Shown: one piece after another, positions 1 through 12,221 of the stretch
Layout of the letters: each line of letters begins with the position of its first letter
Numbering within the stretch: position 1 is the first letter of the stretch
Source of the DNA: Verpa conica
Taxonomy: Eukaryota; Ascomycota; Pezizomycetes; Pezizales; Morchellaceae
DNA length: 64,000 nucleotides
Direction of reading: 5' to 3'
Assembly (NCBI GenBank): GCA_033030425.1
Contig: JAUFSD010000022.1
Span: forward strand, 558,001-622,000
Position numbers and translations under genes: made by a program
The notes under the pieces: model-generated
Told to the model about the DNA's origin: nothing
The model's database searches: none
The model's input: only the letters and a program-made list of their open reading frames with translations

Positions 1-886
1 TCCCTTGTGGAGTCTCTCTTACTTCGATCTAGGTTTGACGTGACCCCTTGTGCAATCTAACTAGCAATGGCCCCATATAGCTTTCTAAGAGGTTTCTCTG
101 TGTAAAAGAGTATAATCTAGATTTCTGCTGGATTTAACAATGCTACATGAGTGATGCTGTGTTCTTTTGGGTCCACCAAAGGCTGGATAACACCAGCCAA
201 TCGCAGCCCTCTTGAGATCCCTATAGTGCCAAGGTACGACGAAGCGGGACGCAAAGGCCCTATATTATTTCCCTCACCAATAATCTTTGAGACCCAACGC
301 GAAGCATGAAGCCTTGGCGAGCAGACAACGCTAGGCTATTTAAAGTTAGCTATGAAGACCTAACCCCGGCGCGGATATGATATAGTAGATTAGTCGAGAC
401 TCTGCGGTAAATATTGTATGTACTGTATGCTTAGAGTAAGGTCGCTATACTTGGCAAAGAGGGAAAATATGCTTGTGTGATGACACGGAGGATATAGGAT
501 TGGCTGTACGGGTCATGCGATAGGCGCCATCTATAGAAAAAAAAAATTGCTATCCTGGATTCTTTGTACGAGATCCTCTGGTTCTTGGCATCTGTCATAG
601 TGAGGTGTAAGTGTACTATGCACATGCATTCTGTTTTCAAAATATTATCCAGCTCGAGATGTAGTCGTCTAGGTGTAGCTTGGGGGTTGGGCCGCGCCTA
701 CTATTAGTGATTCCCCTATATAACGACCACCCCCCTCCCATCATTCAATTACATTTATCAAGCCCAACCTAGACTACTCCTCTCTGAACTATTCATAAAG
801 CGTATTTTCATCTCTTCAGGTCTAATTTATCTTTTGCTTGCCTCAAGCACAGAATTTCTCTCAAGTTCGGCAATCATAGCCTGCTT
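1..886. other. Upstream flank of ENA gene, no gene seen
   Basis: No convincing coding sequence on either strand. The short ORFs here lack family features and are broken by frequent stops. The last 170 bases are the likely promoter and leader of the P-type ATPase gene, with a TATA-like motif and then a pyrimidine-rich stretch. The first ATG after that motif is the one chosen as the start of the ATPase. Confidence 0.6.
713..722 (+). promoter_or_regulatory. Putative TATA box of the ENA gene
   Basis: The motif CCTATATAAC lies about 165 bases before the first downstream ATG (887) and is followed by a C/T-rich run typical of fungal transcription start regions. This is a sequence match only. Confidence 0.4.
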
Positions 887-3800
887 ATGCAAAATGATGC
901 CCAAAATATTTACACCCGAAGTCGTGAAGGACCCATGCTTCCAAAGCTCCCCTCTCCAGCCTACCTCCTCACAACAGAAGAGGTTGTGCAGCAGCTCGCA
1001 ACAAACACAGAAGATGGATTATCTGAAGAAGAAGCACAGCGTCGAATAACACAGTATGGGCTCAATGAGCTCGAAACTGATGGTGGTGTCAGCGTGGTTG
1101 GGATTCTTATGGGACAGATATTCAATGCTATGGTTTTGGTAATTCTGCCATGTGTTCCCCCCCCCCACGCTACTAAGGAGAGTTTCTAATCAAAATTTAG
1201 ATCTTAATCATGGCTATGGTGGCTTCGTTTGCCATTAGATCCTGGATTGAAGCTGGTGTCATCACTGCAGTTGTTTTTATAAATATTGTTGTTGGCTTTT
1301 TCCAAGAGTACAGCGCAGAAAAGACGATGAATTCACTACGGTCCCTGTCATCTCCAACAGCAACGGTCATACGTTCTGGTCAATTAAGAACTATACGCTC
1401 TCTGGATATTGTTCCTGGGGATATTGTGGAAGCAAAGATGGGGGATACAATTCCAGCTGATATGAGACTGTTTGAAGTAATGAATACGTCTCACCTTCCG
1501 CAATAAGTATAGCTATTCCAATGCGAAATTAAGCTAATATCTTCTGCAAACTTTGAGACAGACGAAGCTCTTCTAACCGGGGAATCTCTTCCAGTAGCAA
1601 AAAACGTCAACGTATCCTTTAAGGAAGAAGATGAAGTTGGTATTGGTGATCGTATCAACATGGCTTACTCTAGCTCTACTGTCTCTAAGGGGCGTGGGAA
1701 GGCCATTGTTATCAGTACTGGTATGGAGACTGAAATTGGGAGGATTGCGGAGTCTCTACGTGGAAGCGATCGTAAAGTACGTAGCGTGCGCCGTGATGAG
1801 AATGGCTCTGCGTCCTGGCACCAGTATCTAGTGGTTGGTTCCATGACTGTCGTGGATCATGTTGGAAGATTTCTCGGGGTATCCGTTGGAACGCCTTTGC
1901 AGAGGAAGCTCAGTTGCTTGGCTATTCTCTTATTTGCCATTGCTGTGGTTTTCGCTATCATCTGCCTTGCTGCAAATAGCTTTAGTAATTCTCAAGAGGT
2001 TATCCTCTATGCCGTTGCGTAAGTACTTAAGAATTATTGTATAGATCCTTTAGCTAATTATCCTTGATAATAGTACTGGCTTGTCCATGATCCCCGCTAG
2101 TTTGGTTGTTGTTCTTACAATTACCATGGCTGTCGGTACCAAGATTATGGTTCAACGTAACGTCATTGTTCGTAAACTTGATTCACTAGAGGCACTTGGC
2201 GCCGTAACAAATATCTGCTCTGATAAGACAGGAACATTGACACAAGGGAAGATGGCGGTAAAGAAGGCCTGGGTGATTGCAGAAGGTATGTTATGGTTGA
2301 TATATTATTTATTGATTTTTCCTGAATTTTTTCCAAGGAACCTATACAGTTGGCGAATCAAACAATCCAATCGATCCCACTATTGCCAAAATATTATTTA
2401 CAGAGACCTCACCACACGATGCTTCCGATGTCCTAAATACCGAGATACAGAGCAACGGTGGATCACTGTTTCGCTCTGCTTTGGAATTCATCGACGATAG
2501 GGACTTTCTCAGGCGGTACTTAAATGTGGCTACATTCTGCAACCTTGCAACCGTAAATCGCAATGAAGAAACCCAAGAGTGGACCGCTCGCGGGGATCCC
2601 ACTGAGATCGCAATCCAGGTATTTGCCAGCAGCTTCAACTGGGGGCGTCGCAGATTTACCAGTGGTGATAGCCCCTCTTGGACCCAGGTTTCCGAATATC
2701 CGTTTGATTCCGATGTCAAGCGTATGACTGTCACTTTCAGAAACTATGGAAGCAATTTCGAGAAAGGATACGAAGAATGGGCATTTATGAAAGGTGCAGT
2801 TGAGAGGGTTCTAGAAGCCTGTACGTCCGTCCAGCTTGCCGATAAGATTGTTCCTCTTGATGATGAGATGCAACAAAAGGTTCTCAAAAATATGGAAGCT
2901 TTAGCCTCACAGGGTCTTCGTGTCCTTGCTTTAGCGCAAAGAATTTGGGAGACCCAGATAAGCGAGTGGGGCGAATTGCCACGCCAAGACGTGGAGAGGG
3001 AGATGACATTACTCGGACTCATTGGCCTCTACGATCCCCCTCGTATCGAGACTGCTGATGCCGTTGAACGGTGCCATCGTGCTGGAATAAATGTTCATAT
3101 GGTCACTGGGGACCATCCAGAAACTGCCAGAGCTATTGCCACGCAAGTCGGAATAGTCCCGAGAAATGTTCATTTGTTAGCCCCAGATGTTATATCGGCC
3201 ATGGTTATGACAGCGTCTCATTTTGACCGGCTCTCAAATGAAGAAATCGACAATCTCCCGGTTCTACCATTGGTAATTGCTCGTTGTGCCCCGCAGACGA
3301 AAGTCCGAATGGTAGAGGCCTTACATAGACGGAATAAGTTTGTGGCTATGACTGGTGATGGTGTTAACGATTCTCCTGCACTTAAATGCGCCGATGTTGG
3401 TATCGGCATGGGTATGGCTGGAAGTGATGTCGCAAAGGACGCTTCGGATATCGTTCTCACGGATGACAACTTTGCGTCTATACTTAACTCTATCGAAGAA
3501 GGCAGGCGTATGTTCGATAATATAAAGAAGGTACGATTGGGTATACTCTTGGTCAGAAATTAGTTGCTAATTGTAAAGAAGTTTGTCTTACATCTTTTGG
3601 CGGAGAATATTGCACAAGCATGCACACTTCTCATCGGTCTAGCTTTCAAGGATATCACTGGCTTGTCGGTCTTCCCACTCGCTCCCGTCGAGATCTTGTG
3701 GATTATTATGATCACCAGTGGTTTCCCCGCCATGGGTCTAGGGATGGAAGTAGCTTCAGACGATATCATGACTAGACAGCCTCATGATGTGAGTACTTCC

Positions 3801-4465
3801 AAAACATATTATTTCTGCTTTAAACTCTAACATTCTAGTAGCGTAAAGTAGGTATCTTCACCGCAGAAGTACTTATTGATATGATTGTTTATGGTTTCTG
3901 GATGGCAGCCCTCTGTCTTGCATCCTTCTCGATTGTGGTTTTCGGGTTTGGTAATGGAAACCTTGGATATAATTGCAATAATGCTATTTCCGACGATTGC
4001 ATGCTCGTATTTAGGGCCCGCAGCACTACTTTCACCTGCCTTACCTGGTTCGCCTTATTCTTAGCATGGGAAATGGTCCATATGCGCCGTAGCTTCTTTC
4101 GCATGGAGCCGAAGCCTGACCATATTTGGACCATGTGGGCCCGCCATGCCTGGCGCAATCCATTCCTTTTCTGGAGTATAATCGCTGGTTTTATCACGGT
4201 CTTCCCAATCATCTATATTCCAGGCCTGAACACTGTGGTATTTAAACATGCTCCAATCACCTGGGAATGGAGCATAGTGTTTATCGGATCCCTCTTGTTC
4301 TTCATTGGTGTTGAGGGCTGGAAGTTCTGTAAGCGTGTCTACTTTAGAAGATACGGGGACAAGGCAAGAAATCCAGAGAGTGAATTAGGACATATAACCT
4401 TCTCTAGATATGCCTCGACTTCTGTCTCGAGAGATGCTGCCGTTGACACAGGGCTTGTGGTATAG
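887..4465 (+). CDS. ENA1: ENA-type Na+/K+ efflux P-type ATPase
   Basis: Plasma-membrane P-type (type IID) ATPase that exports Na+ or K+ under salt or alkaline stress. Exons: 887-1138, 1201-1476, 1534-2018, 2074-2285, 2338-3530, 3579-3788, 3842-4465. They total 1,083 aa, close to the roughly 1,090 usual for the family. Visible motifs are the actuator TGES near residue 190, the phosphorylation site CSDKTGTLTQGK near 387 and the hinge GDGVNDSPAL near 747. Cation-ATPase N-terminal sequence comes before the first membrane helices, and several hydrophobic segments lie at the C-terminus. ATG 887 is the first ATG after a TATA-like box. One junction is awkward: with the only workable GT-AG pair (1477-1533) the protein reads LFE-LISSAN-FETDE, about three residues longer than I expect. 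All other junctions close in frame, and I see no inactivating lesion. Confidence 0.9.
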
Positions 4466-6542
4466 GAGGTAGTGCTGGTAATAACGGACTTGATTCGCTT
4501 TTTGTGCTAGACTATCTTAAATTCAAATAGTCTCTACTTCACTCTAAATGTAACAATTTGATTGCTTCATACATATTCTTTCTTTCGTTCTTCTTTCTTT
4601 CGCACACTATATAGCTATTTGCTTTGAACAAATTGCATAACTATGAATCTTCTAGAAAGCTATACCTATCTTTCCTAGCGAATTACTATTGATCTACTGG
4701 AGCTTTCTATAGACTGCAGAGTGCATACTAGAACGCCTGAGACTTGTCTCCAGAGCCGCTCGAGGCGAGGACTTCACTTTGTGCTAAGCCTACTTGGAGA
4801 TGCATTATTATTAGTACTTGATATGGAAGCTACGCATAGTTAATGTAGGTACATGCTTCCCCTGTTCCCCACGTGCTCCGGCCGTTGCGGGAATATAGGT
4901 AGCTAAAATCTTCATACGGTACACGAAGTAAATATACTTTCATGATACGATATAACATGAAGATCAGTCATCAAGATTATATCGATTAAATGAATAAATT
5001 AATTAATCATAGATCTAGGTACATAGAGCCTAGCTGTCGGCCAAGGTATTCGAGCTAAGACACTCAATAGAAATATTGTCGGGTAGCAAAAATACCTGTA
5101 TATTTGCGCAATGACATGGCAACGTAAAAGTAGTCAACACAAATAAGCGAAAATTAACAGTAAAAGCATGGAATAAAGGGCAGGTAAAAAATCAAAAAAA
5201 TAACTAAATACATATTAAGACCTACTTTAAAATAGCTAGTCTTAATAGTTATCTAGGCTCTCTAGACCATAGGTTGTGTTAAGGTGCCAAAAACTCCAGA
5301 TTTTATCATTTCCCAAGAATGAATGACTCCACCACCAATTCTTACTAATATCCTCTAGAAATTTGGGAGATAGTTAAGGAGATTAATATAGTACTCCTGT
5401 GATACAGGTTTTTTCAGAGACCAAATATACTCAATATGGTAGGTATTAAGAGAGTATCTTGGGCATGCTACATTTCTTCTATCATCTTACAAAAATAGAT
5501 TCAGATATTTTACTTACATCACCTCAGACCTATAGTTTCATCTGATAGCATTTGGTCATCTTTTAGCTGTTATTTTTGATCAGTTGTCATTGTAAAGTGG
5601 GTTGTGTTGCTACGCAAATGTTCAGGTACAGTATGAAGAACTTAGTCGTAAATACCGACTTAAACCAGTATTTGAGGCAGATTACTACATTACAAATACC
5701 ATATTCCTTCCATATCGCTAGTGTATTGGTGAGAGCACCGTACTGATCCCATCCCTCTTTTTGGTACTGTGTTTTTGCTATCCGACAATAGAAATAGGTT
5801 GTGATTTTCCCCTATAGCTTCACAAAATTCTCTAATTCCTTGCCAGGAAAGAAGCTAGTAGGGACCCTTGACCTTGCTGCATTTTTTTTTAGCAAGAGTC
5901 ATAATTTATCGTAGTCGCACATGCGTAGAGATCTTCGCCTGGATCTTGTCTTGCGCAAAAAGGTCAATCCCCTTGGAATTGCGAGAATTGTGGACTGTAA
6001 ACGTTTTTCGTTGTGGAGCTGTAAAAACTCAAGATTCACTTAGTGACGTATTCCAACATAATGAATATATTGAGCGTTCATTCTCACCTAGGCAGGCTGA
6101 GACTTAACTACTTTTCCGAGTGTAAACTTTGTGGGGATACCAGCGGTAAAGTGCGTAGCCTATAATTCATAATAAGGCTCCAACGCAATATAAAACTAAC
6201 TTGCAAGGGTTGTTTCTTTCAAAAATAAGTCTTAAATTTCTTTCTTTACCAATAGATGATGCCTATACTAGCTTATTTTACACAATCCAGCGCCCTTGAA
6301 AACACAGCGCCTCCACCCTAAGGAGCATTATATGCCCTGAACAAAGCAGCAAATCGATAGACTATTCGCACCCCATAACCCTTCAGTTTTTTCAGAGCAC
6401 CTCGTTCAAGACAACTAACGTCCTAGCATAAAACAACAATTAGCAATTGTACTTTCCTATAGTTGGTAGGTATGCAATTAAAAACCTGCTCTATTTGGAT
6501 GTTGAACATACTTGGAAATTGCTTTGGCTCGTACTCAGAATT
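4466..6542. other. Intergenic, AT-rich, no gene seen
   Basis: About 2 kb between the convergent ENA and ankyrin genes. There is a CTTT/CTTC-type pyrimidine microsatellite around 4577-4604. A 79-codon ORF at 5868-6107 has no recognisable features. A short motif near 5608 (GCTACGCAAATGT) recurs near 8313 and may be remnants of one dispersed repeat. Confidence 0.55.
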
Positions 6543-7715
6543 TTATTCAAGCATCCCCACCAGATTCAAATCTTTGTAGTTGAGTAGACTACGCGGTGTT
6601 TTCCCATCAAGATCTTGAATGTCCATATCTGCTCCTTTGTCTAGGAGTAACTTTACAACTTCTAGGCGACCCACCGCTGCTGCCAAGTGAAGTGCGGTGA
6701 AGCCCTTGAGTCTATTTTGGATATTTGTGTCGATAAAGGTTTGATCCAATATCGACCTAACGAGAACTAATTTTCCTTTCCGTGATGCCTTATGAAGCAC
6801 TGTCTCCCCCGTGTTATCCTGAATAGTAAGGTCGGGACCTTTGCTTAGTAGTAGATCGATAATCTTTTCGGGCCAGCGCCGTCGTTTTTTGAGCATCGCC
6901 AGATGAATTGCCGTCCTCTTACCATGGTCTTGAGCATTTATATCAGCACCATTCTCTAGCAATAGCTTAGTCATAATGTACGATTCTACAGGAGATTCGT
7001 GCGCCTCTATTACTGTCAGATGCAGTGCCGTCATTCCCCTATGATCCCGAGCATTAACATCTGCACCGTTCGCCAAGAGTACCGTTGCAGAGTCGACCTC
7101 TGAGCATTGCGCGGCGATGTGGAGAGGCGTTTGATCTTGTTGGTCCTGAGCGTTGATGTCGGCACCGTAGTTCAATAGTAGCTTGATAAGATCGATATTA
7201 TCTTCGCACCACATGGCTCTGTGGATCGCCGTCTGGCCACGATTATGGCTAGGTCTACGTTCGGTGTCTGCTCCATTCTCGAGAAGTGTCTTGATTAGAG
7301 CCTTCTCCCCATTGTAGATCGCCCAATAGAGACCAGTGGTTGGTATGTCTCGCACCAGGTCGCCAACGTCAAGGTCACCAAGGACAAGGCTGGCGCCTTG
7401 CTCCAAGACGAACTCGACTACAGAGTCATTTGGTGGAGCAGGAGTCTCGTGTACTCTTTTGGTAAAGCAACCGAGATCGTCTCGATCAAGGATACTTATT
7501 GAGAAAGGTATTTCTGCTAGGAACAATCGTATAAGGGGTTCATTCTTGATGGCGGCAGCCCAGAAGAGAGCAGCTACTGAACAGTCTAAGTCGAGTTCAC
7601 GAATAAAGAGACACGCGAGCTGATGGCATGCTTGGACAAGAGCGAGGATTTCGGTATACTCGAGGTTCTCCACAACAGTAAGAAGAATCTCGTTTGGAAG
7701 ATATAGGAGTGGCAT
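6543..7715 (-). CDS. F-box and ankyrin-repeat protein
   Basis: Single-exon gene of 390 codons. The N-terminus (about residues 3-35, LPNEILLTVVENL followed by a hydrophobic Cys/Leu-rich stretch) looks like a fungal F-box. From about residue 130 to the end there are at least seven ankyrin repeats with the usual G-T-LH-A and LL-GAD signatures, for example GQTAIHRAM, DQTPLHIAA, GMTALHLTV and GFTALHLAA. Such proteins are expected to bring substrates to SCF ubiquitin ligases, but the partner cannot be read from sequence. The family expands quickly in filamentous fungi and has no one-to-one named orthologue. It sits alone between two gene-poor stretches. The reading frame is intact, and the start is the first ATG of the frame at the F-box edge. 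Confidence 0.85.
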   Translation of the reverse strand: MPLLYLPNEILLTVVENLEYTEILALVQACHQLACLFIRELDLDCSVAALFWAAAIKNEPLIRLFLAEIPFSISILDRDDLGCFTKRVHETPAPPNDSVVEFVLEQGASLVLGDLDVGDLVRDIPTTGLYWAIYNGEKALIKTLLENGADTERRPSHNRGQTAIHRAMWCEDNIDLIKLLLNYGADINAQDQQDQTPLHIAAQCSEVDSATVLLANGADVNARDHRGMTALHLTVIEAHESPVESYIMTKLLLENGADINAQDHGKRTAIHLAMLKKRRRWPEKIIDLLLSKGPDLTIQDNTGETVLHKASRKGKLVLVRSILDQTFIDTNIQNRLKGFTALHLAAAVGRLEVVKLLLDKGADMDIQDLDGKTPRSLLNYKDLNLVGMLE

Positions 7716-8864
7716 TAAAATCGGGTTATGACAATCGGAATGTTTGATGGTATGATTTAGTTTATGAAAAGTTGGCCTCGGTGAGGGTGTGCCAAGCTTT
7801 GAAGTTGATTTGTGAACATTTTTCCTTGAGACAACGGGATTCTTAGTTAAATAAATAAATAAAAAACAGTTTTTTGATAGCTATAAAATATAAAGACGGG
7901 AATAAAGAAAGGCAGGTAAAGGACGAGTATATCAAGTACTTCTCACTAGAAGGTCCCAGACGAAAACCCTTAATCCTACCTTATGAAATAACATGAGGAC
8001 AGAAAGAAATGATGACTGCTTGTAATAACAAAATACAACTCAACGTCCTAGGCGGTTCGAAAGGCGGTTCGAACTCTTAAGTGTTTATAGTCTTGCCTAA
8101 ACCGACCCGTCTTCCAGTTCTATTATCCATTAGTATAATTACATCCGAGTAAAAAATACTCGTTTATATAATCGCATAACAGAGGTCATCGAAAAGTAGT
8201 GAAACAAAACCTAACAAGGTAACAGCCTTTAGGTATTAATATTCTGTGTAGTATCTATCAGTCCCAATGTGTTTAGTTACTACTTGGATTAGTTGTGCTG
8301 CGCTGTAATATATGCGCTGCTACGCAAATGTACGGGAGCAGGTATTAAATTTTAATCCTACTAGTGATAGTGGCTTACCACTCTCGTGGCCTAGTCACTT
8401 TGCCACCTAATTAAATTAACTAGTGATAGTTAGGAGTGCTTGGCATAAGTACAAGGTGTTGGAATCTAGCGTTTTTGTCCTTTAATAGGTGGGAAACCGA
8501 TTTACGTTTCTATACAAAGTAGGGTAGTCACTATAAACACCATTACGGTAGTGATATTGTATCATTTAGAGTATAAAAAGGTGTCTACTGATAAGGAACT
8601 AATATAAAAAGCCAGATATAACGGCGCCAGTAACGATTGGGATTACCTGTCGGTTTATAAGATTTTAGAACGCTTGAAATATACTATCAGCTCTCTTGAA
8701 ATGTTGATAAATGAAAGGAAGATTGAGTAGGTGTTTTTTTTTAAAGTTGCGCTATATTGTATTGGGTAGGCTTGGGGCCGGGTAGAGAAGAGGGGTAGGG
8801 ATGGTGTTATTCTTTACTGTTTTTTACTCGTGTTTGTTTTGGGTTTGGCCTTGTGCGAATACTA
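7716..8864. other. Intergenic, no gene seen
   Basis: AT-rich DNA upstream of the ankyrin gene. It holds no ORF with protein-like composition. The region leads into two inverted-repeat elements. Confidence 0.5.
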
Positions 8865-8987
8865 AAGGCGTTCATGGTTTGATGACGATCTGATAAAAAA
8901 TGTATGGTGGAAAGATACCAGCTCGCCAAGCTACGGCTGAATTACAGCACAAATCTTATCAGATCGTCATCAGACCGTGAACGCCTT
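8865..8987. mobile_element. MITE-like inverted-repeat element 1, TA target duplication
   Basis: A 123-bp element starts AAGGCGTTCA and ends TGAACGCCTT. The terminal inverted repeats are about 35 bp with only a few mismatches; the core GATGACGATCTGATAA reads the same in both arms. It is flanked by TA on both sides (8863-8864 and 8988-8989), as expected for a non-autonomous Tc1/mariner-type element. It has no coding capacity. Confidence 0.8.
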
Positions 8988-9009
8988 TATAGCTCTTGGG
9001 CTCTATGTA

Positions 9010-9349
9010 CCCAAGGGTGCCGGAAAGTAATGCACAAGTCAAAAAAAAAATGACAATTTGCAGCAACTACTTAGAGAGCTTGGCTAGTACAGAATGTCAG
9101 GCTCAATTAGCATATGTAGATTTCACCTCTGGTCAAAAAAGTTGAAAAAATCCTATAGTAAACTGTCACTGTTTTATTTAACTATCTGAGGTCAAGCCCA
9201 GGGTACTATATCTTCCCCACAGGCATGTTTTCTATGGTATAAAGATGGATATAACATCCTGCGGTGCTATAAACCATCTTTAACATTAAAAACAGTGGTG
9301 TTTGGGTGTTGCTAGGGCAGGATGTGTATCACTTTCCGGCACCCCTCGG
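9010..9349. mobile_element. MITE-like inverted-repeat element 2, TA target duplication
   Basis: A 340-bp element with imperfect terminal inverted repeats of about 27 bp, whose shared core is GGGTGCCGGAAAGT. TA lies immediately outside both ends (9008-9009 and 9350-9351). It has no ORF of note. It starts only about 20 bp after element 1 but has unrelated termini, so it belongs to a second family. Confidence 0.75.
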
Positions 9350-9351
9350 TA

Positions 9352-9391
9352 CTATGATTACCCCACTACATCTCTAGAGATATAATCATAG
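9352..9391. repeat. Small inverted repeat (possible hairpin)
   Basis: The 9-bp arms CTATGATTA and TAATCATAG enclose about 22 bases that themselves contain the palindrome TCTCTAGAGA. It abuts the right end of the 340-bp element and could be the remnant of a third insertion. Confidence 0.45.
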
Positions 9392-9774
9392 ACAGTGCAT
9401 TTTTTTCCCCTACACAGGGCAAAAATATTTCTTGAAGGGTCAAGATTTGATACTCAGTTATATAGCCGAACAGAGCTGGTTACGAATCAGCCATATCTCA
9501 GCGGCTTTAACAATAGTGATATATAGATTGAGTAAGATAATAAATACTAACCTTTAAAATCATAATTTTCATTGCATTCAAGCCATGGTACACGGATATT
9601 TCAGGTCTCTCAGCCAACTAGCAATTACATGAACAATGCAGCTACAAAGTAAACAAAAAAGAAACAGAGCATGAAGGAGAAAGCTTATCCACTATACGTA
9701 TTACATCCAGCCCTAAAGAAATCAAAGAAAACAAACTAAGGGAACTAAAAGGTAAACAATTCCCTTAAGGTACC

Positions 9775-12221
9775 TCATGACCCAATAGCATAAGCGTGGT
9801 CAATCTCTTTCTTGTACTTCTCAAGGATCCCCCTACGGTTTAGCTTCTGTGCACTGGTGACCAATTGCTGCTCATTTCGGAGATATATTAGTAACTTTTC
9901 TGATGAATTTTCCGAGAGATTGGAAACTTACGTTCTGTGGGGTCCACTCTTCATCTGACATAACAACACCCTGGATCAACTCAGCACCAGCAAGACCACC
10001 CTTCCTTCCCGATGCGATAAGTTCCTTGAGCACAATGCTGTTCAGCTTAGAGTCATGCACAAGGGTTTCCAGTTCCCCTTTGATGCCATTATCAGCGGCA
10101 AGTTTCTTCAGCGTTGCCTCAACAGGGACAATAATTGCGACAGGTTTTGTTTTTGTTACATCTGCGTAGACGCAAATGTTGGCTACGACTGCCGAGGCAC
10201 GATAAAGAGACTCGAGCTATAATGTAGGATGTCAAAATTTGGTCACAGTATCTGGACTAATTGGTGGTTTCGTTACCTTTTCCAAAGCAATGTATTCTCC
10301 ATTAATAGTCTTGACCAAGTTTTTCTTGCGGTCGATAATCCTCAGGTGGCCATTTGCGTCCCATTCACCAATATCTCCAGTCTTGAACCATCCGTCTTCA
10401 TATGCAAGTTTCGTTTCTTCTTCGTTCTTGAAATAGTGAGTGGCAACTGCCTCGCCACGGATCCAGACTTCACCCTGTTCAGGTTTGTTTGTAGTGAAAT
10501 ACCCTGCTTCTGCGAAGTCGACAAGCTTTATTTCAATACTTGCAGGAACAGTCCCAAGACTGTTAGTGTTCCACTCGCAAGGATCCATAAGAGCACCCAT
10601 ACTACAATAATTATTAGAAAATAGAGGACAAGCTCGCAAGAAGGATGTTACTTACGCTGAAGTTTCGGTCAATCCATAGCCAATAATCATTGGGCAAATA
10701 GTCATACTAATGAAATATTGAGTTTCTGGTGCGATAGGTCCTCCTCCACTCATTGTTACTCTTAATCTCCCACCAGTGGCCTCTCTAATCTTCTTGAAGA
10801 TAATTGAGTCTAGTACGCCTGCTCCTGGAAGTCCAGACTGCAATATAAAATTCTTGAGTGACATGGCACCCCAAAACAGTTTCCGGGACAACGGTGGTAG
10901 TTGTGACACTTTATCAACAATGCCTTTCTTGACCGTTTCCCAGACAGCGGGAACACCAACGAGAATCGTAGGGCGGAATTCGGTAATATCACCCTTACAA
11001 TTACGCATAGATCTATCGGAGAGGGTTTTGGGGCTTCCGTACCCCATCGTTCCGCCCCAGAAGATGCAGGCATTCTCAAACACATACTCGAGGATATGGG
11101 CTAGGGGGAGGAAGGTAAGGAGGAAATCGCCGGGGCCAATGTAAGGGCCAACAATAACTGTTACACCAGTAACTAAATCCGGAATGTGTCAATTCTACCC
11201 AGTTTGTGCTAATCTCCCACAAGAGGCAATGGGTACTATACCTGCAGCGATAACATTCTTGTGGAGAAGTGGTACACCCTTGGGGGTACCAGTAGAACCC
11301 GAGGTATACATAATACCACAAAGATCATCTGGTCCAGCAGGATTTGGCTCAACAGGATTCTCCTCTCCGAGCGTTACAAGCTCGTCAATGCTCAAAATCG
11401 TTAGCCTCTGATGAGTGGATTTAAGTTTATCGATATCCTCCTGCTTGACAGGGGTATCGGTATTATATATAACGAAACTGACTTTTGCTGCCTCTTTAAG
11501 CGGTTCTATGAGCTGGGGGAGCAGATGCGTATCAAGAAAGATAGCTTTTGCTTCGGTTTGCACGAGCGAGTGTGTAAGACCTGATTGACCAAGAGTATCG
11601 TATGCGGTGACGATTGGCATCGACTGGGAAGCACAGCCTAGACAGAGATCTTAGTAGATAGTAATGAGCGAAAACCAAATAAAAATACAAACCATGTGAC
11701 ATTCCAAGCCAGTTTGCACTACAGCCTTGTAAGCACTGACCCTTTGAGCAAAGTCCTTTTACTTAATATTATACATACCTAGTAGCAGCAAAGATCTGAA
11801 GACGGTCCTCCTTTGCTAGTCCGAGGGCTCTCAGGCCGGCACCAATAGTGTTGACACGAGTCAGATACTCGTTAAAGGAGATATATGTATACCCGCTCAT
11901 TTCGTAGTAGAGCCATTTCTTTGGGGTCTCCTGTTCAACGCCATCGACGATCTTCTTAACCATCTTCTGCTCCTCATGAAGCTGGATTAGTTTCCTAGTT
12001 CCAACAGCCTGTGCGTCTCCAAATTTCGCGGCTCCACGCTTGACGATGTCGTAAGTGGTTGCAATATCCTCCTCTATCCGGTTCCTGAGACCATTGATCG
12101 AATCAGGATGGCGACGGGGGATACCCTCGCCTTCTTTTGGGGTGACATTGGGGACCTGAACGTTGAAAGGGGGCTTTTTGGTGATGCACGGTTGCAAGAT
12201 CTGTTTTTTTTGGTCGACCAT
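9775..12221 (-). CDS. FAA1: Long-chain fatty acyl-CoA synthetase
   Basis: Activates long-chain fatty acids to acyl-CoA with ATP (adenylate-forming family). Exons from the 5' end: 11779-12221, 11693-11718, 11242-11637, 10656-11172, 10277-10601, 9932-10216, 9775-9867, giving 694 aa, the usual length of the Faa1/Faa4 group. Seen in order: the AMP-binding P-loop [11 protein letters not shown], the A5-type motif GYGLTETSA, and the FACS signature region with [12 protein letters not shown] and RIIDRKKN. The C-terminus reads [10 protein letters not shown]. Exon 2 is only 26 nt, but its removal breaks the frame and the conserved segment around [10 protein letters not shown] cannot tell Faa1 from Faa4 orthology by eye, so the symbol means the group. 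Confidence 0.92.

Noticed and set aside
5868..6107. 79-codon ORF in the ENA-ankyrin gap
   Set aside because: Short, no family features, in stop-rich AT-rich DNA.
10229..10624. Forward-strand ORFs opposite the acyl-CoA synthetase
   Set aside because: Antisense shadows of a strongly supported coding exon.
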